From Myxococcota bacterium (GTDB lineage Bacteria > Myxococcota_A > Bradymonadia > Bradymonadales > GCA-2716585): a stretch of 38,484 nucleotides of DNA. A program made the translations under genes and the position numbers. Below are positions 16,231 through 23,305 of this stretch, in pieces (the stretch's first letter is position 1; every line of letters starts with the position of its first letter). The stretch covers positions 1 to 38,484 of the forward strand of contig CAUJGC010000187.1 in assembly GCA_963169075.1 (NCBI GenBank). The letters are read 5' to 3'. The notes beneath the pieces are model-generated. The model did no database searches and was not told the DNA's origin. It saw only the letters and a program-made list of their open reading frames with translations.

Positions 16231-17766
16231 ATGCAGCCCGAGCGCGAAGGTCGCCTCATCCTCCGTCCCCTCACCTCGCAAGACTACGAAGCGGTCGCCG
16301 CGATCCAGCGCGCCTGCTTCCCTGAGATCGAGCCCTGGCGCGAGCCCAGCTTCATGGAGCAGCTGGCGCGCTTCCCGGAGGGACAGCTCGGGATCGAGCT
16401 GGACGGGCGCCTCGTCGCCACCTCCTCGGCGCTCATCGTGGCAGGAGACGACTGGAAGGAGGCCCACACCTTCGCGGAGGTCAGCGACGGCGGCACGATC
16501 AAGAGCCACGATCCCGACGGCGACTCGCTCTATGGTATTGATATCGCAGTCGATCCGAGCTATCGCGGCCTGCGCCTCGCGCACCGCATCTACGAGCACC
16601 GCAAGGAGCTGATCCGGCGCCTCAACCTCCGCAAGATGCTGATCGCGGGGCGCGTCCCGGGCCTCCACGACCACCCCGAGCAGACCCCGGAGGACTACGT
16701 CCGCAGCGTCGTCCGCAAGGAGCTGGTGGACCCGACCCTGACCCCCCAGCTCGCCCAGGGCTTCGCCATCCGCCGCGTCCTCCGCGACTACCTCCCAAGC
16801 GACGTCGAGTCCCGGGGGTGCGCCGTCCTCATGGAGTGGCTCAACGCCGAGTGGCTCCCGGAGGACCTCTCGGTGCGCCCCTCCGCGCGGGTCGCCGCGG
16901 TGCAGTACCGGATGCGGCCTGTGGACTCGTTCGAGGACTTCGCGCGCCAGTGCACCTACTACGCGGATCTGGCGGCAGACAGCCGCGCGGACTTCCTCCT
17001 CTTCCCCGAGCTGCTCACCAACCAGCTCATCCCCCTGGTCGAGCCCCGGCGCCCCGCCCTCCGGGTTCGCGAGCTGGATCAATTCACCTCGCCTTATCTG
17101 GCCCACTTCTCCCATCTGGCGATCAAGTACAACCTCAACATCATCGGCGGGACCCACCTGGCTGTGGAGGACGGCACCCTCTACAACATCGCCTGGCTCT
17201 TCCACCGCGACGGGCGGGTGGACAAGCAGTACAAGCTCCACATCACCCCCGCCGAGGCCCGCTGGTGGGGCGTCGCGCCCGGCCCGGCCCTGGAGGTCTT
17301 CGACACCGACTGCGGCAAGATCGCCATCTTGATCTGCTACGACGTCGAGTTCCCCGAGCTGGCCCGGATCGCACGCGCCAAGGGCGCCAACATCCTCTTC
17401 GTCCCCTACAACACCGACCTCCCCTCGGGGCACACCCGCGTCCGCACCTGCGCGCACGCCCGCTGCATCGAGAACAACATCTACGTCGTCCTCAGCGGCA
17501 TGTGCGGCGGCCTCCCCGGCGCCGACTGGTCGGAGATCCACTTCGCCCGCTCGGCCATCCTCACCCCCTCCGACATCCCCTTCCCACGCGACGGCATCGC
17601 CGCCGAGGCCAACGACAACATCGAGACGCTCCTCATCAGCGACCTCGACTTCGCCCGCCTCCGCAAGATGCATCGTCAGGGCGCGGTCCGCACCTGGGTG
17701 GATCGCCGCCACGACCTCTACACCGTCACCTGGCGCGAAGGCGGGAGCGAGCACAAGGTGGAGTAG
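16231..17766 (+). CDS. Bifunctional GNAT acetyltransferase / carbon-nitrogen hydrolase (nitrilase superfamily)
   Basis: The product is 511 aa. Residues 1-200 are a GNAT fold (LRPLTSQDYEAVAAIQRACF; acetyl-CoA loop IAVDPSYRGLRLAHRIYEHR). Residues 215-505 are a nitrilase-superfamily amidase with the full Glu-Lys-Cys triad: E260 in LLFPEL, K335 in DKQYKLH and C369 in AILICYDVEFPE. The same fusion is known in Bacillus YhcX-type proteins, whose substrate is uncertain. I chose ATG 16231 because AGGAG lies at 16221-16225. An in-frame ATG at 16171 has no ribosome site, and its first bases are the shared word GTGCCTACAT, better read as promoter. The gene is divergent from the fRMsr operon and is followed by a terminator-like palindrome. 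Confidence 0.9.
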   Translation: MQPEREGRLILRPLTSQDYEAVAAIQRACFPEIEPWREPSFMEQLARFPEGQLGIELDGRLVATSSALIVAGDDWKEAHTFAEVSDGGTIKSHDPDGDSLYGIDIAVDPSYRGLRLAHRIYEHRKELIRRLNLRKMLIAGRVPGLHDHPEQTPEDYVRSVVRKELVDPTLTPQLAQGFAIRRVLRDYLPSDVESRGCAVLMEWLNAEWLPEDLSVRPSARVAAVQYRMRPVDSFEDFARQCTYYADLAADSRADFLLFPELLTNQLIPLVEPRRPALRVRELDQFTSPYLAHFSHLAIKYNLNIIGGTHLAVEDGTLYNIAWLFHRDGRVDKQYKLHITPAEARWWGVAPGPALEVFDTDCGKIAILICYDVEFPELARIARAKGANILFVPYNTDLPSGHTRVRTCAHARCIENNIYVVLSGMCGGLPGADWSEIHFARSAILTPSDIPFPRDGIAAEANDNIETLLISDLDFARLRKMHRQGAVRTWVDRRHDLYTVTWREGGSEHKVE

Positions 17767-17803
17767 AAGGGGGTCTGGGGTCGCGACCCCAGCCGCCGGA
17801 GGC
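17767..17803 (-). terminator. Repeated terminator-like element, copy 1
   Basis: On the minus strand this reads GCCTCCGGCGGC, then an 18-base perfect palindrome CTGGGGTCGCGACCCCAG (17775-17792), then ACCCCCTTCTACTCC. The same layout recurs at 32858 and 37756. It lies between two convergent genes and should stop at least the minus-strand operon ending at 17815. The palindrome itself is symmetric and may act both ways. Confidence 0.65.
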
Positions 17804-17814
17804 ATCCCGAAACC

Positions 17815-18720
17815 TCACCACGTCCAGAGCATATCCACCGTCGGGAGGAGATCGTGGGAGCGGACGTGGACGAGGCGGGTGAAGCCGTCGCTGTCCTGCT
17901 CCTCGACGACGCGCCGCTGGTCGCTGTTCCAGTACGCCAGCCCCAAGGCGAGGCGGGTGCGCTGGGAGGTCTGGAGATCGGCGCCGATCCACGCAGCCCA
18001 GGTCCAGCGGTCGCGGCCTGTGTCGCCCTGGACGCCCTCACCGACCCGGTAGAGATCGGCCTCGGCGGCGATCCGGAGCCAGGGGAGGACGCCGCGGTCG
18101 TAGCGGACGCCCAGGTGGGCGCGCCAGGCGTGCGCCACCGGGGCGAAGGCCAGATCGAGCGGCGCCAGCGTGTCCAGCGGCAGCGGCCGCGCGCCGGAGA
18201 GCGCCCAACCCACCGCGCCGTCCAGCCGCAGCGTCAGCGGGTGCTCCTCGCCCCACGAGGCGGCGATCCCGAGGCGCGGGATCAGCGTGGGCCCCGGGGC
18301 ATGGCAGGAGTCCCCGCGGGCGGGCTCCGCCGCCTCGACCTTGCAGGAGGGCGTCAGGTAGCCCTGCACCCCCAGCGGCGGCGCGAAGGCGAAGGCGGCC
18401 CAGGGCAGCGCCAGGCCGCCCTCCACGGTCAGCGCCACCGGCGCTCCCCGGAGGAGCGCGTAGCGCGCCGCGACGTTGGGCGCCGCGAAGGTCAGCAGGG
18501 GGTGGGTCTGCACCTCCAGCCCCTCCAGCGGCACCCAGGTGAGCGGGTTGAAGACGCCGACGCCCCAGGTGCCCTCGGGGGCGACGGCGGCGTGGCCGCG
18601 CGGCGCCAGCGGCTCGGCGCTGGCGTCGCCGCCTGGGGCAAGCGACGTCAAGATACACACGCCTGCACATGTCAAGATATACGTCTTGATGTGTCTTGAT
18701 ATATCATGCGCCGCGCTCAT
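17815..18720 (-). CDS. Putative outer-membrane beta-barrel protein
   Basis: The product is 301 aa. A signal peptide is formed by about residues 12-35 (IKTYILTCAGVCILTSLAP, cleavage after DASA). The rest alternates short amphipathic strands and turns (AARYALLRGAPVALTVEGGL; LGVRYDRGVLPWLRIAAEADLY; RTRLALGLAYWNSDQRR) and ends in VDMLWTW with a terminal aromatic residue, the usual barrel-assembly signal. Two cysteines (CKVEAAEPARGDSC) could form a loop disulfide. The start ATG overlaps the upstream stop by ATGA and places the signal peptide at the N-terminus. A longer frame to 18891 lies inside the neighbour. The codons for residues about 5-25 are AT-rich and contain the decamer repeat described separately. 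Specific substrate or function is unknown. Confidence 0.75.
   Translation of the reverse strand: MSAAHDISRHIKTYILTCAGVCILTSLAPGGDASAEPLAPRGHAAVAPEGTWGVGVFNPLTWVPLEGLEVQTHPLLTFAAPNVAARYALLRGAPVALTVEGGLALPWAAFAFAPPLGVQGYLTPSCKVEAAEPARGDSCHAPGPTLIPRLGIAASWGEEHPLTLRLDGAVGWALSGARPLPLDTLAPLDLAFAPVAHAWRAHLGVRYDRGVLPWLRIAAEADLYRVGEGVQGDTGRDRWTWAAWIGADLQTSQRTRLALGLAYWNSDQRRVVEEQDSDGFTRLVHVRSHDLLPTVDMLWTW
18646..18710 (-). repeat. AT-rich decamer repeat island A, in the signal-peptide codons
   Basis: On the minus strand, ATATC is followed by AAGACACATC and AAGACGTATA, two 10-bp units of consensus A(A/T)GACA(C/T)ATC. On the plus strand the same bases give GTCTTGAT at 18683 and 18693. The related words GTCAAGATACAC (18647) and GTCAAGATATAC (18671) are 24 bases apart. 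Translated in the gene frame it reads DISRHIKTY, as expected from three unit phases of the 10-mer. Confidence 0.7.
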
Positions 18721-19877
18721 CGCGTCACCTCCCAGGTGCCGATCACCGGGGCGTGATCGCTCAACCGCAGCGGGTCGCTCTGGAGGGGCGCGCCCCTCCA
18801 GACCTGCCCGGCCCGCTGCAAGACGTCGCTCTCGCCTGGGGTCCAGGCCGTGCCGGGGCTGGCGAAGAGGTAGTCCAGCGTGCGGTTCCAATCGCCGGGC
18901 TGGCCGACCTCGTTCACCTCGTCGGGGCCGAGGACGGAGTGGGTGAAGTAGCGGCGCTGCGCCTCCGCTGTGGTCCCGAAGGCGTCCAGGGGGAGCCAGG
19001 GCACCAGCTCGTCAAAGAAGGGCCGCATGGCCTCGGGGGTGTAGGGCGGCTGGACGAAGTCCTCGCTGCACACCGCCTCGGTGCGCTCGTCGGGGAAGCC
19101 CTCCAGCTGGAGCGCGCTGGGCGGCAGCTCGTTGAAGTCGCCGCCCAGCACAAACGGCAGCTCCTCCCCGTCCACCACCTCCTTGATCTGGCGCAGCTGC
19201 GCCTGCTTGGTGCCGTCTTGATCGTAGGCCTCGGTGTGGACGACGTAGATGGCCACGCGGAGGTCGGGGCGCGGGGCGATGACCGCGCGCCCGATCACCC
19301 GGTGGATGTAGAAGGCGCCCGTGACCGGGTCCTGATCGGTGCGATCCGGCTGGCGGATCGCGACGGCCTCCAGGATGGGGTAGCGGGAGAGGATCGCCAT
19401 CCCCAGATCCATACGCCCCAGCCCCTCGGACGGGATGTAGCGGCTGTCCCAGGTCCGGAAGTAGGCGGCGTAGTTGAGCGTCGTGCCGTTGAGCAGCGCC
19501 TCCACCTGGTTGACGTAGGCCGAGCGGCGGGAGTTGACCTCGATCTCCTCGGTCAGCAGCACGTCGGGCTCGACCTCCCGCAAGAGGGCGTTGAGCGCGC
19601 CGAGGTTGCCATCGACCTCGCCGCGGGTCATCGCGACCCGATCCCCCCAGCAGTCGAACCAGAAGGGGAGGCGCGCGGCGCCGTACTTGACGTTCCAGGC
19701 CATGACCCGCAGCGCCACGGGGTCGGCGGGCTCCGGCGCCGGCGTCAGCGCGTCGGCCCGGAAGAGGAGCGCCGGCGCCTGGTCAAAGTCGAGATCGTCG
19801 TAGAGCCACTCGCAGCCCGAGGCCGCGCCCAGCGCCGCCCAACCCAGCAAGAGCGCCGTCAAGACGCGCCGCCTCAT
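18717..19877 (-). CDS. Endonuclease/exonuclease/phosphatase (EEP) family lipoprotein
   Basis: The product is 386 aa. A lipobox GAASGC (C22) follows a hydrophobic core, so the enzyme should be anchored outside the cytoplasm. EEP active-site motifs are in order: MAWNVKYG (N62), DVLLTEEIE (E110/E111), YVVHTEAYDQ, GGDFNELPPS and LSDHAPVIG at the C-terminus. These bind the divalent metal and hydrolyse phosphodiesters in nucleases, phosphoinositide phosphatases and sphingomyelinases, so the substrate cannot be told from motifs. It overlaps the acetyltransferase-like gene upstream and the beta-barrel gene downstream, each by ATGA. The three therefore form a tightly coupled operon with two exported products. 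Confidence 0.85.
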   Translation of the reverse strand: MRRRVLTALLLGWAALGAASGCEWLYDDLDFDQAPALLFRADALTPAPEPADPVALRVMAWNVKYGAARLPFWFDCWGDRVAMTRGEVDGNLGALNALLREVEPDVLLTEEIEVNSRRSAYVNQVEALLNGTTLNYAAYFRTWDSRYIPSEGLGRMDLGMAILSRYPILEAVAIRQPDRTDQDPVTGAFYIHRVIGRAVIAPRPDLRVAIYVVHTEAYDQDGTKQAQLRQIKEVVDGEELPFVLGGDFNELPPSALQLEGFPDERTEAVCSEDFVQPPYTPEAMRPFFDELVPWLPLDAFGTTAEAQRRYFTHSVLGPDEVNEVGQPGDWNRTLDYLFASPGTAWTPGESDVLQRAGQVWRGAPLQSDPLRLSDHAPVIGTWEVTR

Positions 19878-20509
19878 GGTGTCTCCTCCGCGAGGAAGGC
19901 CACCAGATGGGCCTCGACAGCCTGGGTCAGCAGCCCCAGGTGGAGCCCGTCGACCAGGCCGTGGTGGACCGTCATCGAGAGGGTGAAGCCCTCGGGCTCG
20001 ACGCGACCCCAGAAGAGGCGCGGGACCGACTCCTCGGGGCGCCCCGAGCGCTCGGCGCGCACGGCGCGCACGTCCATCCAGGGCATGCAGCTGGCGTAGA
20101 AGACGTCGTCCCGGGCGTGAGCGCCGCTCAGGCGCTCCTGAGCGCAGGCCTCGGCGGCGCCGGACTCGACCGCAGCCAGGAAGGGCGCGCGCTCGGGGCT
20201 CCAGACGCCGCGCGCGAAGCGCACCGTGCCGTCCTCCGCCAGCACCGCCCAGGCGGGATGGACCGCCTCGTGCTCGACGACGACCGCGCCGCCCTCGCGG
20301 AGCCGCAGGCGGAGCGCAGGGACCTGGTTGACCCCGGCGTTGAGAGCGTGGAGCACCACCCCGAAGAGCGAGACGCCCCGCGCGCGGGCGCGCTCCTTGA
20401 GGCGCGGCGCGCGTATCCAGGCGGATATATCAAAGAATGGGTCTTGATATGTCTTGAACATATCAAAGTGATCTCGGCGGGGCCAGGTGGAGCGATCGAT
20501 GATCCGCAT
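19874..20509 (-). CDS. Chloramphenicol-acetyltransferase-like (CatA-fold) acyltransferase
   Basis: The product is 211 aa, the normal length for type A chloramphenicol acetyltransferases (about 215). The family opening is WPRRDHFDMFKTYQDPFF and the active site is VHHGLVDGLH with catalytic H183 and D187 as in HHxxxDG. MPWMDV and VHPAWAVL also match family positions. Family members acetylate chloramphenicol, but many chromosomal relatives have unknown substrates. The operon with an EEP lipoprotein and a barrel gives no resistance context, so resistance should not be assumed. ATG 20509 fits the family N-terminus; the in-frame extension to 20605 is rejected. Codons for residues 13-32 are AT-rich and contain decamer repeat units, although the protein still matches the family there. 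Confidence 0.8.
   Translation of the reverse strand: MRIIDRSTWPRRDHFDMFKTYQDPFFDISAWIRAPRLKERARARGVSLFGVVLHALNAGVNQVPALRLRLREGGAVVVEHEAVHPAWAVLAEDGTVRFARGVWSPERAPFLAAVESGAAEACAQERLSGAHARDDVFYASCMPWMDVRAVRAERSGRPEESVPRLFWGRVEPEGFTLSMTVHHGLVDGLHLGLLTQAVEAHLVAFLAEETP
20421..20472 (-). repeat. AT-rich decamer repeat island B, inside the CatA-like gene
   Basis: On the plus strand, GTCTTGATAT (20441) is followed exactly 10 bp later by GTCTTGAACA (20451), flanked by ATATCAAAG at 20427 and 20460. On the coding strand this gives AAGACATATC AAGACCCATT. One unit is a perfect match to the decamer consensus. It is the second of three related islands. Confidence 0.7.
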
Positions 20510-20684
20510 GGTGACTCGGGGCAGGAGGGAGCGCGGCGCGCCGCGCGACATCAGCACCCAGGAGGGTACAATGCGCCTCGGCGGCGCGTCCAGCCTTGAC
20601 GACACCCGTGAAAGGGGCTAAGGCGCTCCTCGGTCTGTGGTGGTCTCACATATCCCTCTCCCCCTGAAGTCTCAAGGTGTTGCG

Positions 20685-21347
20685 ATGCGTCGAATCCTCC
20701 TCCCTGCTGGCCTCCTCCTCACCCTCGGCGCCGCCTGCGCGACGACCGGCACCTCCGCCCCGATGGAGTGCCCCGAGGTGACCCCGCAGCCCGCCGCCGA
20801 AGGCGCCCCGGCCCTCTTCGACCCCGCGCTGGTGCAGGTGGCGCAGACCGCCCAGGGCACCCACAAGATCAAGCTCTTCTTCGACGCCGAGGGCCGCCCC
20901 ATCAAGCAGGCCGTCTACCACCGCGACTTCAAGCTCATGCCCGAGGCCGTCCGCAAGACCGTCGAGGCCGAGGCGCCCGGCGGCGAGCTGATCGCCGCCG
21001 AGAGCGAGCTCTACGCCGGCGTAGGCCGCGTCTTCGAGGTCGAGGTCAAGCTCCCCGACGGCCGCGAGCTGGAGGTCAGCGTCAAGGAGGACGGCACCCT
21101 CTACTACGTCGAGCGCAAGCTGGACCCCAAGCTCCTCGCGGACTCCGTGCGCGCCACCGTCGAGGCCACCGTCCCCGGCGGCACCATCGACGAGGTGGAG
21201 ACCAAGAAGGGCCCCGACATGGACGTCACCCTCCTTGAGGTCATCGACCCCCAGGGCGTCCAGCACTACCTCCGCTTCGCGCCGGGCGGCAAGCTGGTGG
21301 GCCACACCCTCCGCTTCACCGCCCAGGTCGAGGTCCCCGCCCCCTGA
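20685..21347 (+). CDS. PepSY-like (beta-lactamase-inhibitor-like) lipoprotein
   Basis: The product is 220 aa. It starts MRRILLPAGLLLTLGAAC with lipobox GAAC. Two similar modules follow, each a helix plus beta hairpins: MPEAVRKTVEAEAPGGELIA...VFEVEVKLPDGRELEVSVKEDG and LADSVRATVEATVPGGTIDE...VTLLEVIDPQG. This is the pattern of PepSY-like/DUF2874 domains in secreted proteins. The role is unknown; such domains are thought to bind or inhibit partners in the envelope. AAGGTG precedes ATG 20685, while a frame extension to 20637 would bury the signal peptide. It is divergent from the acetyltransferase-like operon and converges on the FG-GAP gene with only four bases between the stops. Confidence 0.75.
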   Translation: MRRILLPAGLLLTLGAACATTGTSAPMECPEVTPQPAAEGAPALFDPALVQVAQTAQGTHKIKLFFDAEGRPIKQAVYHRDFKLMPEAVRKTVEAEAPGGELIAAESELYAGVGRVFEVEVKLPDGRELEVSVKEDGTLYYVERKLDPKLLADSVRATVEATVPGGTIDEVETKKGPDMDVTLLEVIDPQGVQHYLRFAPGGKLVGHTLRFTAQVEVPAP

Positions 21348-21357
21348 CGCATCAGGG
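21342..21357. terminator. Small dyad holding both convergent stop codons
   Basis: CCCTGA (21342-21347) and TCAGGG (21352-21357) pair around CGCA. Each arm carries the TGA of one of the two convergent genes. The stem is only 6 bp, so terminator function is uncertain. Confidence 0.35.
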
Positions 21358-23133
21358 CGGCGAGGTGTAGATCCGCACCTCGCCGTCTTGAGCTTCGACG
21401 TGGCCGAACCCCAGCGCGACGTCGTCCCGGCCGTCGCCGTTGAAGTCGGCGGCCAGGACGGCCACGCGCCGGTTGGGCTCGTCTTCCAGCGGGATGAAGA
21501 AGGTCGCGTCTGCGGCTATGCTGCTCAAATCCCCTGGAAAGAAAGGACCATAGAAGAGCCAGGCCCCCACCCTGTCCGCGCCGTCGGTCTCGGGGACGAG
21601 GCCGCCGATCACGAGGTCGTCCGCCCCGTCGCCGTTGAAGTCGCCCACCGCCACCGCCGCGCCGAACCCCTCGCCAGGCGCGCCGCAGAGGCGCACAGGC
21701 GCCCCCTCGGCGGGCTCGGTGAGGCGCCCGGACTCTGGAGACGGCGCCACGTAGACGCAGCCCGCCCCGCTGTTCGCGCCCGGCGCCCCCAGGACCACCG
21801 CCGCTGCGCGATCCGCTCCGAAGAGACGCGACGCCCCGGCCACGGCATACCCCAGCAGGCTCCCCGACTGCGCGCTCTCCCAGACCCCCACCGCCTGCTC
21901 CGCGCTCGCCTCGCCGCGCAGGTTCGCGGCGAAGAGATAGGCCGCGCCGCGCTGCGGCGCGCCGATCAGCGCCCCGCCCAGCGGCCCGGCGGCCACCGCC
22001 GCGCCGAAGCCGCTCCCCGCGCTCGGGCCGCGGAGCCGCACGATCGCCTCGCCGCGCCCGGCGGCGGTGCTCCCGGAGGTGTGGGCGCCCGGCGGCAGCG
22101 CCTCGAAGAGCAGCGCCTCTCCCCAGGACCCGGCGTCGTGGTCGTAGCGCGGGTGGCCGACGATCAGCTCGTCCCCGGAGGTGTCCAGCGCGTCGCCCAG
22201 CGCGACGCTGGCGCCGAAGAGATCATCCTCATGCGCCCCGCGCCCACGCCAGAAGTCGTCATCGAGCATGTTGACCTGCGCCGAGCTGGACGCGCTGAAC
22301 GAGTCCACCGCCACCACCATCCCACCCCAGCCGGAGCCGTCCGCGTCGGGCGCTCCGGCCACGGCGAAGGGAGCCGTCGAGCGGCCGATGTGCCCCAGCG
22401 CGACGACGCTCCCCAGGTTGCCGTCGTGGATCGTGCAGTAGAGCCGCCCGGGGCGATCATGGCTCAGCTCCCGCGCCGCGTCCGCCGACTGACCCGGGCT
22501 CACCAGAAACGCCTCGCCGTCGCTGTGGGCGTGCTTGCCTGGCGCGCCGATGAGCAGCTCGTCCTGGCCGTCGCCGTTCATGTCGTAGGCCGCCAGGCTC
22601 CACCCCGCGCGGCGGTCGTGGCCGCCGCGGTAGGTCAGCGTCGCCTGATCGCGGGGGTAGCTCCCCTGGAAGGTGCAGGTGACGCCGCCGCAGCTCTCGG
22701 AGCGCGCCGTCGCGCAGCTCTCGCGGGCGTTGGGGTGGATCGCCGCGTCGTCGTCGTCGCAGTCCCCCTCCCGAGCTGCGGCGCGGGCGTCATCGCAGCT
22801 CACCCGGATGCTCCCACCGAAGCCGTCGCCGTCGGTGTCCAGCCAGCAGGTCGCCGGGGCCGCGCTGTCCTCTCCCACGTCGTCGTGATCCTCCTCCGCC
22901 GCGTCGGCCAGGGCTGCGTCGTCGCCGCTCGCCGCGTCGAGGCCGGCGTCCTCACCGGGGAGCGCGCTGTTGTTGGCGGCGCCTGCGTCGTCGATCCCTC
23001 CGCCGCCTGCGTCGCCCTCGCCTGGCGCGGCCACCCCCGAGGGGACCGGCGGCACCTCCCCGGCGAAGAGGCTGCACCCGCCCAGGCAGGCCAGCAGCCC
23101 CAACCATCCATACAATCTGGCGCGCTGTGTCAT
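21352..23133 (-). CDS. FG-GAP repeat lipoprotein with MopE-type metal-binding motif
   Basis: The product is 593 aa. Signal and lipobox are in LGLLACLGGC. An Asp/Ala/Gly-rich low-complexity linker follows (about 35-95). Residues about 95-145 (CWLDTDGDGFGG ... CDDDDAAIHPNARESC) match the putative metal-binding motif of MopE-like proteins. The remainder is an integrin-alpha-like beta-propeller of about seven FG-GAP blades (YDMNGDGQDELLIGAPG, GDALDTSGDELIVGHP, GDFNGDGADDLVIGG, ADFNGDGRDDVALGFG), several with calcium-binding DxNxDGxxD loops. A surface-exposed binding or adhesive role is inferred. AAGGAG precedes ATG 23133. It is divergent from the helical-repeat gene at 23306. Confidence 0.88.
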   Translation of the reverse strand: MTQRARLYGWLGLLACLGGCSLFAGEVPPVPSGVAAPGEGDAGGGGIDDAGAANNSALPGEDAGLDAASGDDAALADAAEEDHDDVGEDSAAPATCWLDTDGDGFGGSIRVSCDDARAAAREGDCDDDDAAIHPNARESCATARSESCGGVTCTFQGSYPRDQATLTYRGGHDRRAGWSLAAYDMNGDGQDELLIGAPGKHAHSDGEAFLVSPGQSADAARELSHDRPGRLYCTIHDGNLGSVVALGHIGRSTAPFAVAGAPDADGSGWGGMVVAVDSFSASSSAQVNMLDDDFWRGRGAHEDDLFGASVALGDALDTSGDELIVGHPRYDHDAGSWGEALLFEALPPGAHTSGSTAAGRGEAIVRLRGPSAGSGFGAAVAAGPLGGALIGAPQRGAAYLFAANLRGEASAEQAVGVWESAQSGSLLGYAVAGASRLFGADRAAAVVLGAPGANSGAGCVYVAPSPESGRLTEPAEGAPVRLCGAPGEGFGAAVAVGDFNGDGADDLVIGGLVPETDGADRVGAWLFYGPFFPGDLSSIAADATFFIPLEDEPNRRVAVLAADFNGDGRDDVALGFGHVEAQDGEVRIYTSPP

Positions 23134-23273
23134 GACTTGGCTCCTTGGAGACGCCTTCGATCACCTCACCCATCCTAGCACCTGCCCGGACGGGAGGCGA
23201 GCCGAAGAAGGGGCGGTTGTGCTGCGCCGCACCTTCGCTTAGGCTGGGCCCACGCGCGGAGCGGAGGGACGCC

Positions 23274-23283
23274 GTGCCTACAT
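23274..23283 (+). promoter_or_regulatory. GTGCCTACAT motif upstream of the helical-repeat gene
   Basis: This is an exact 10-base copy of the word at 16171-16180. It lies 22 bases before ATG 23306, within a 172-bp divergent intergenic region. No good -35 is visible 17 bases upstream, so it may be a regulator site or a leader element rather than a -10. Confidence 0.35.
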
Positions 23284-23305
23284 CAACCTACACGGAAGGC
23301 CATCC

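Noticed and set aside
18646-20472. Reading the decamer islands as insertions that disrupt the genes
   Set aside because: Both frames are open and, in the CatA-like gene, the residues still fit the family, so simple insertion does not explain them.
19874-20509. Calling the CatA-like gene an antibiotic-resistance gene
   Set aside because: The fold and catalytic motif are clear, but neighbours are envelope proteins, no mobile element is present, and many chromosomal relatives have other substrates.
20510-20605. N-terminal extension of the CatA-like protein
   Set aside because: The family begins a few residues before WxRRDHF, which fits ATG 20509. The extra 32 codons do not resemble the family.
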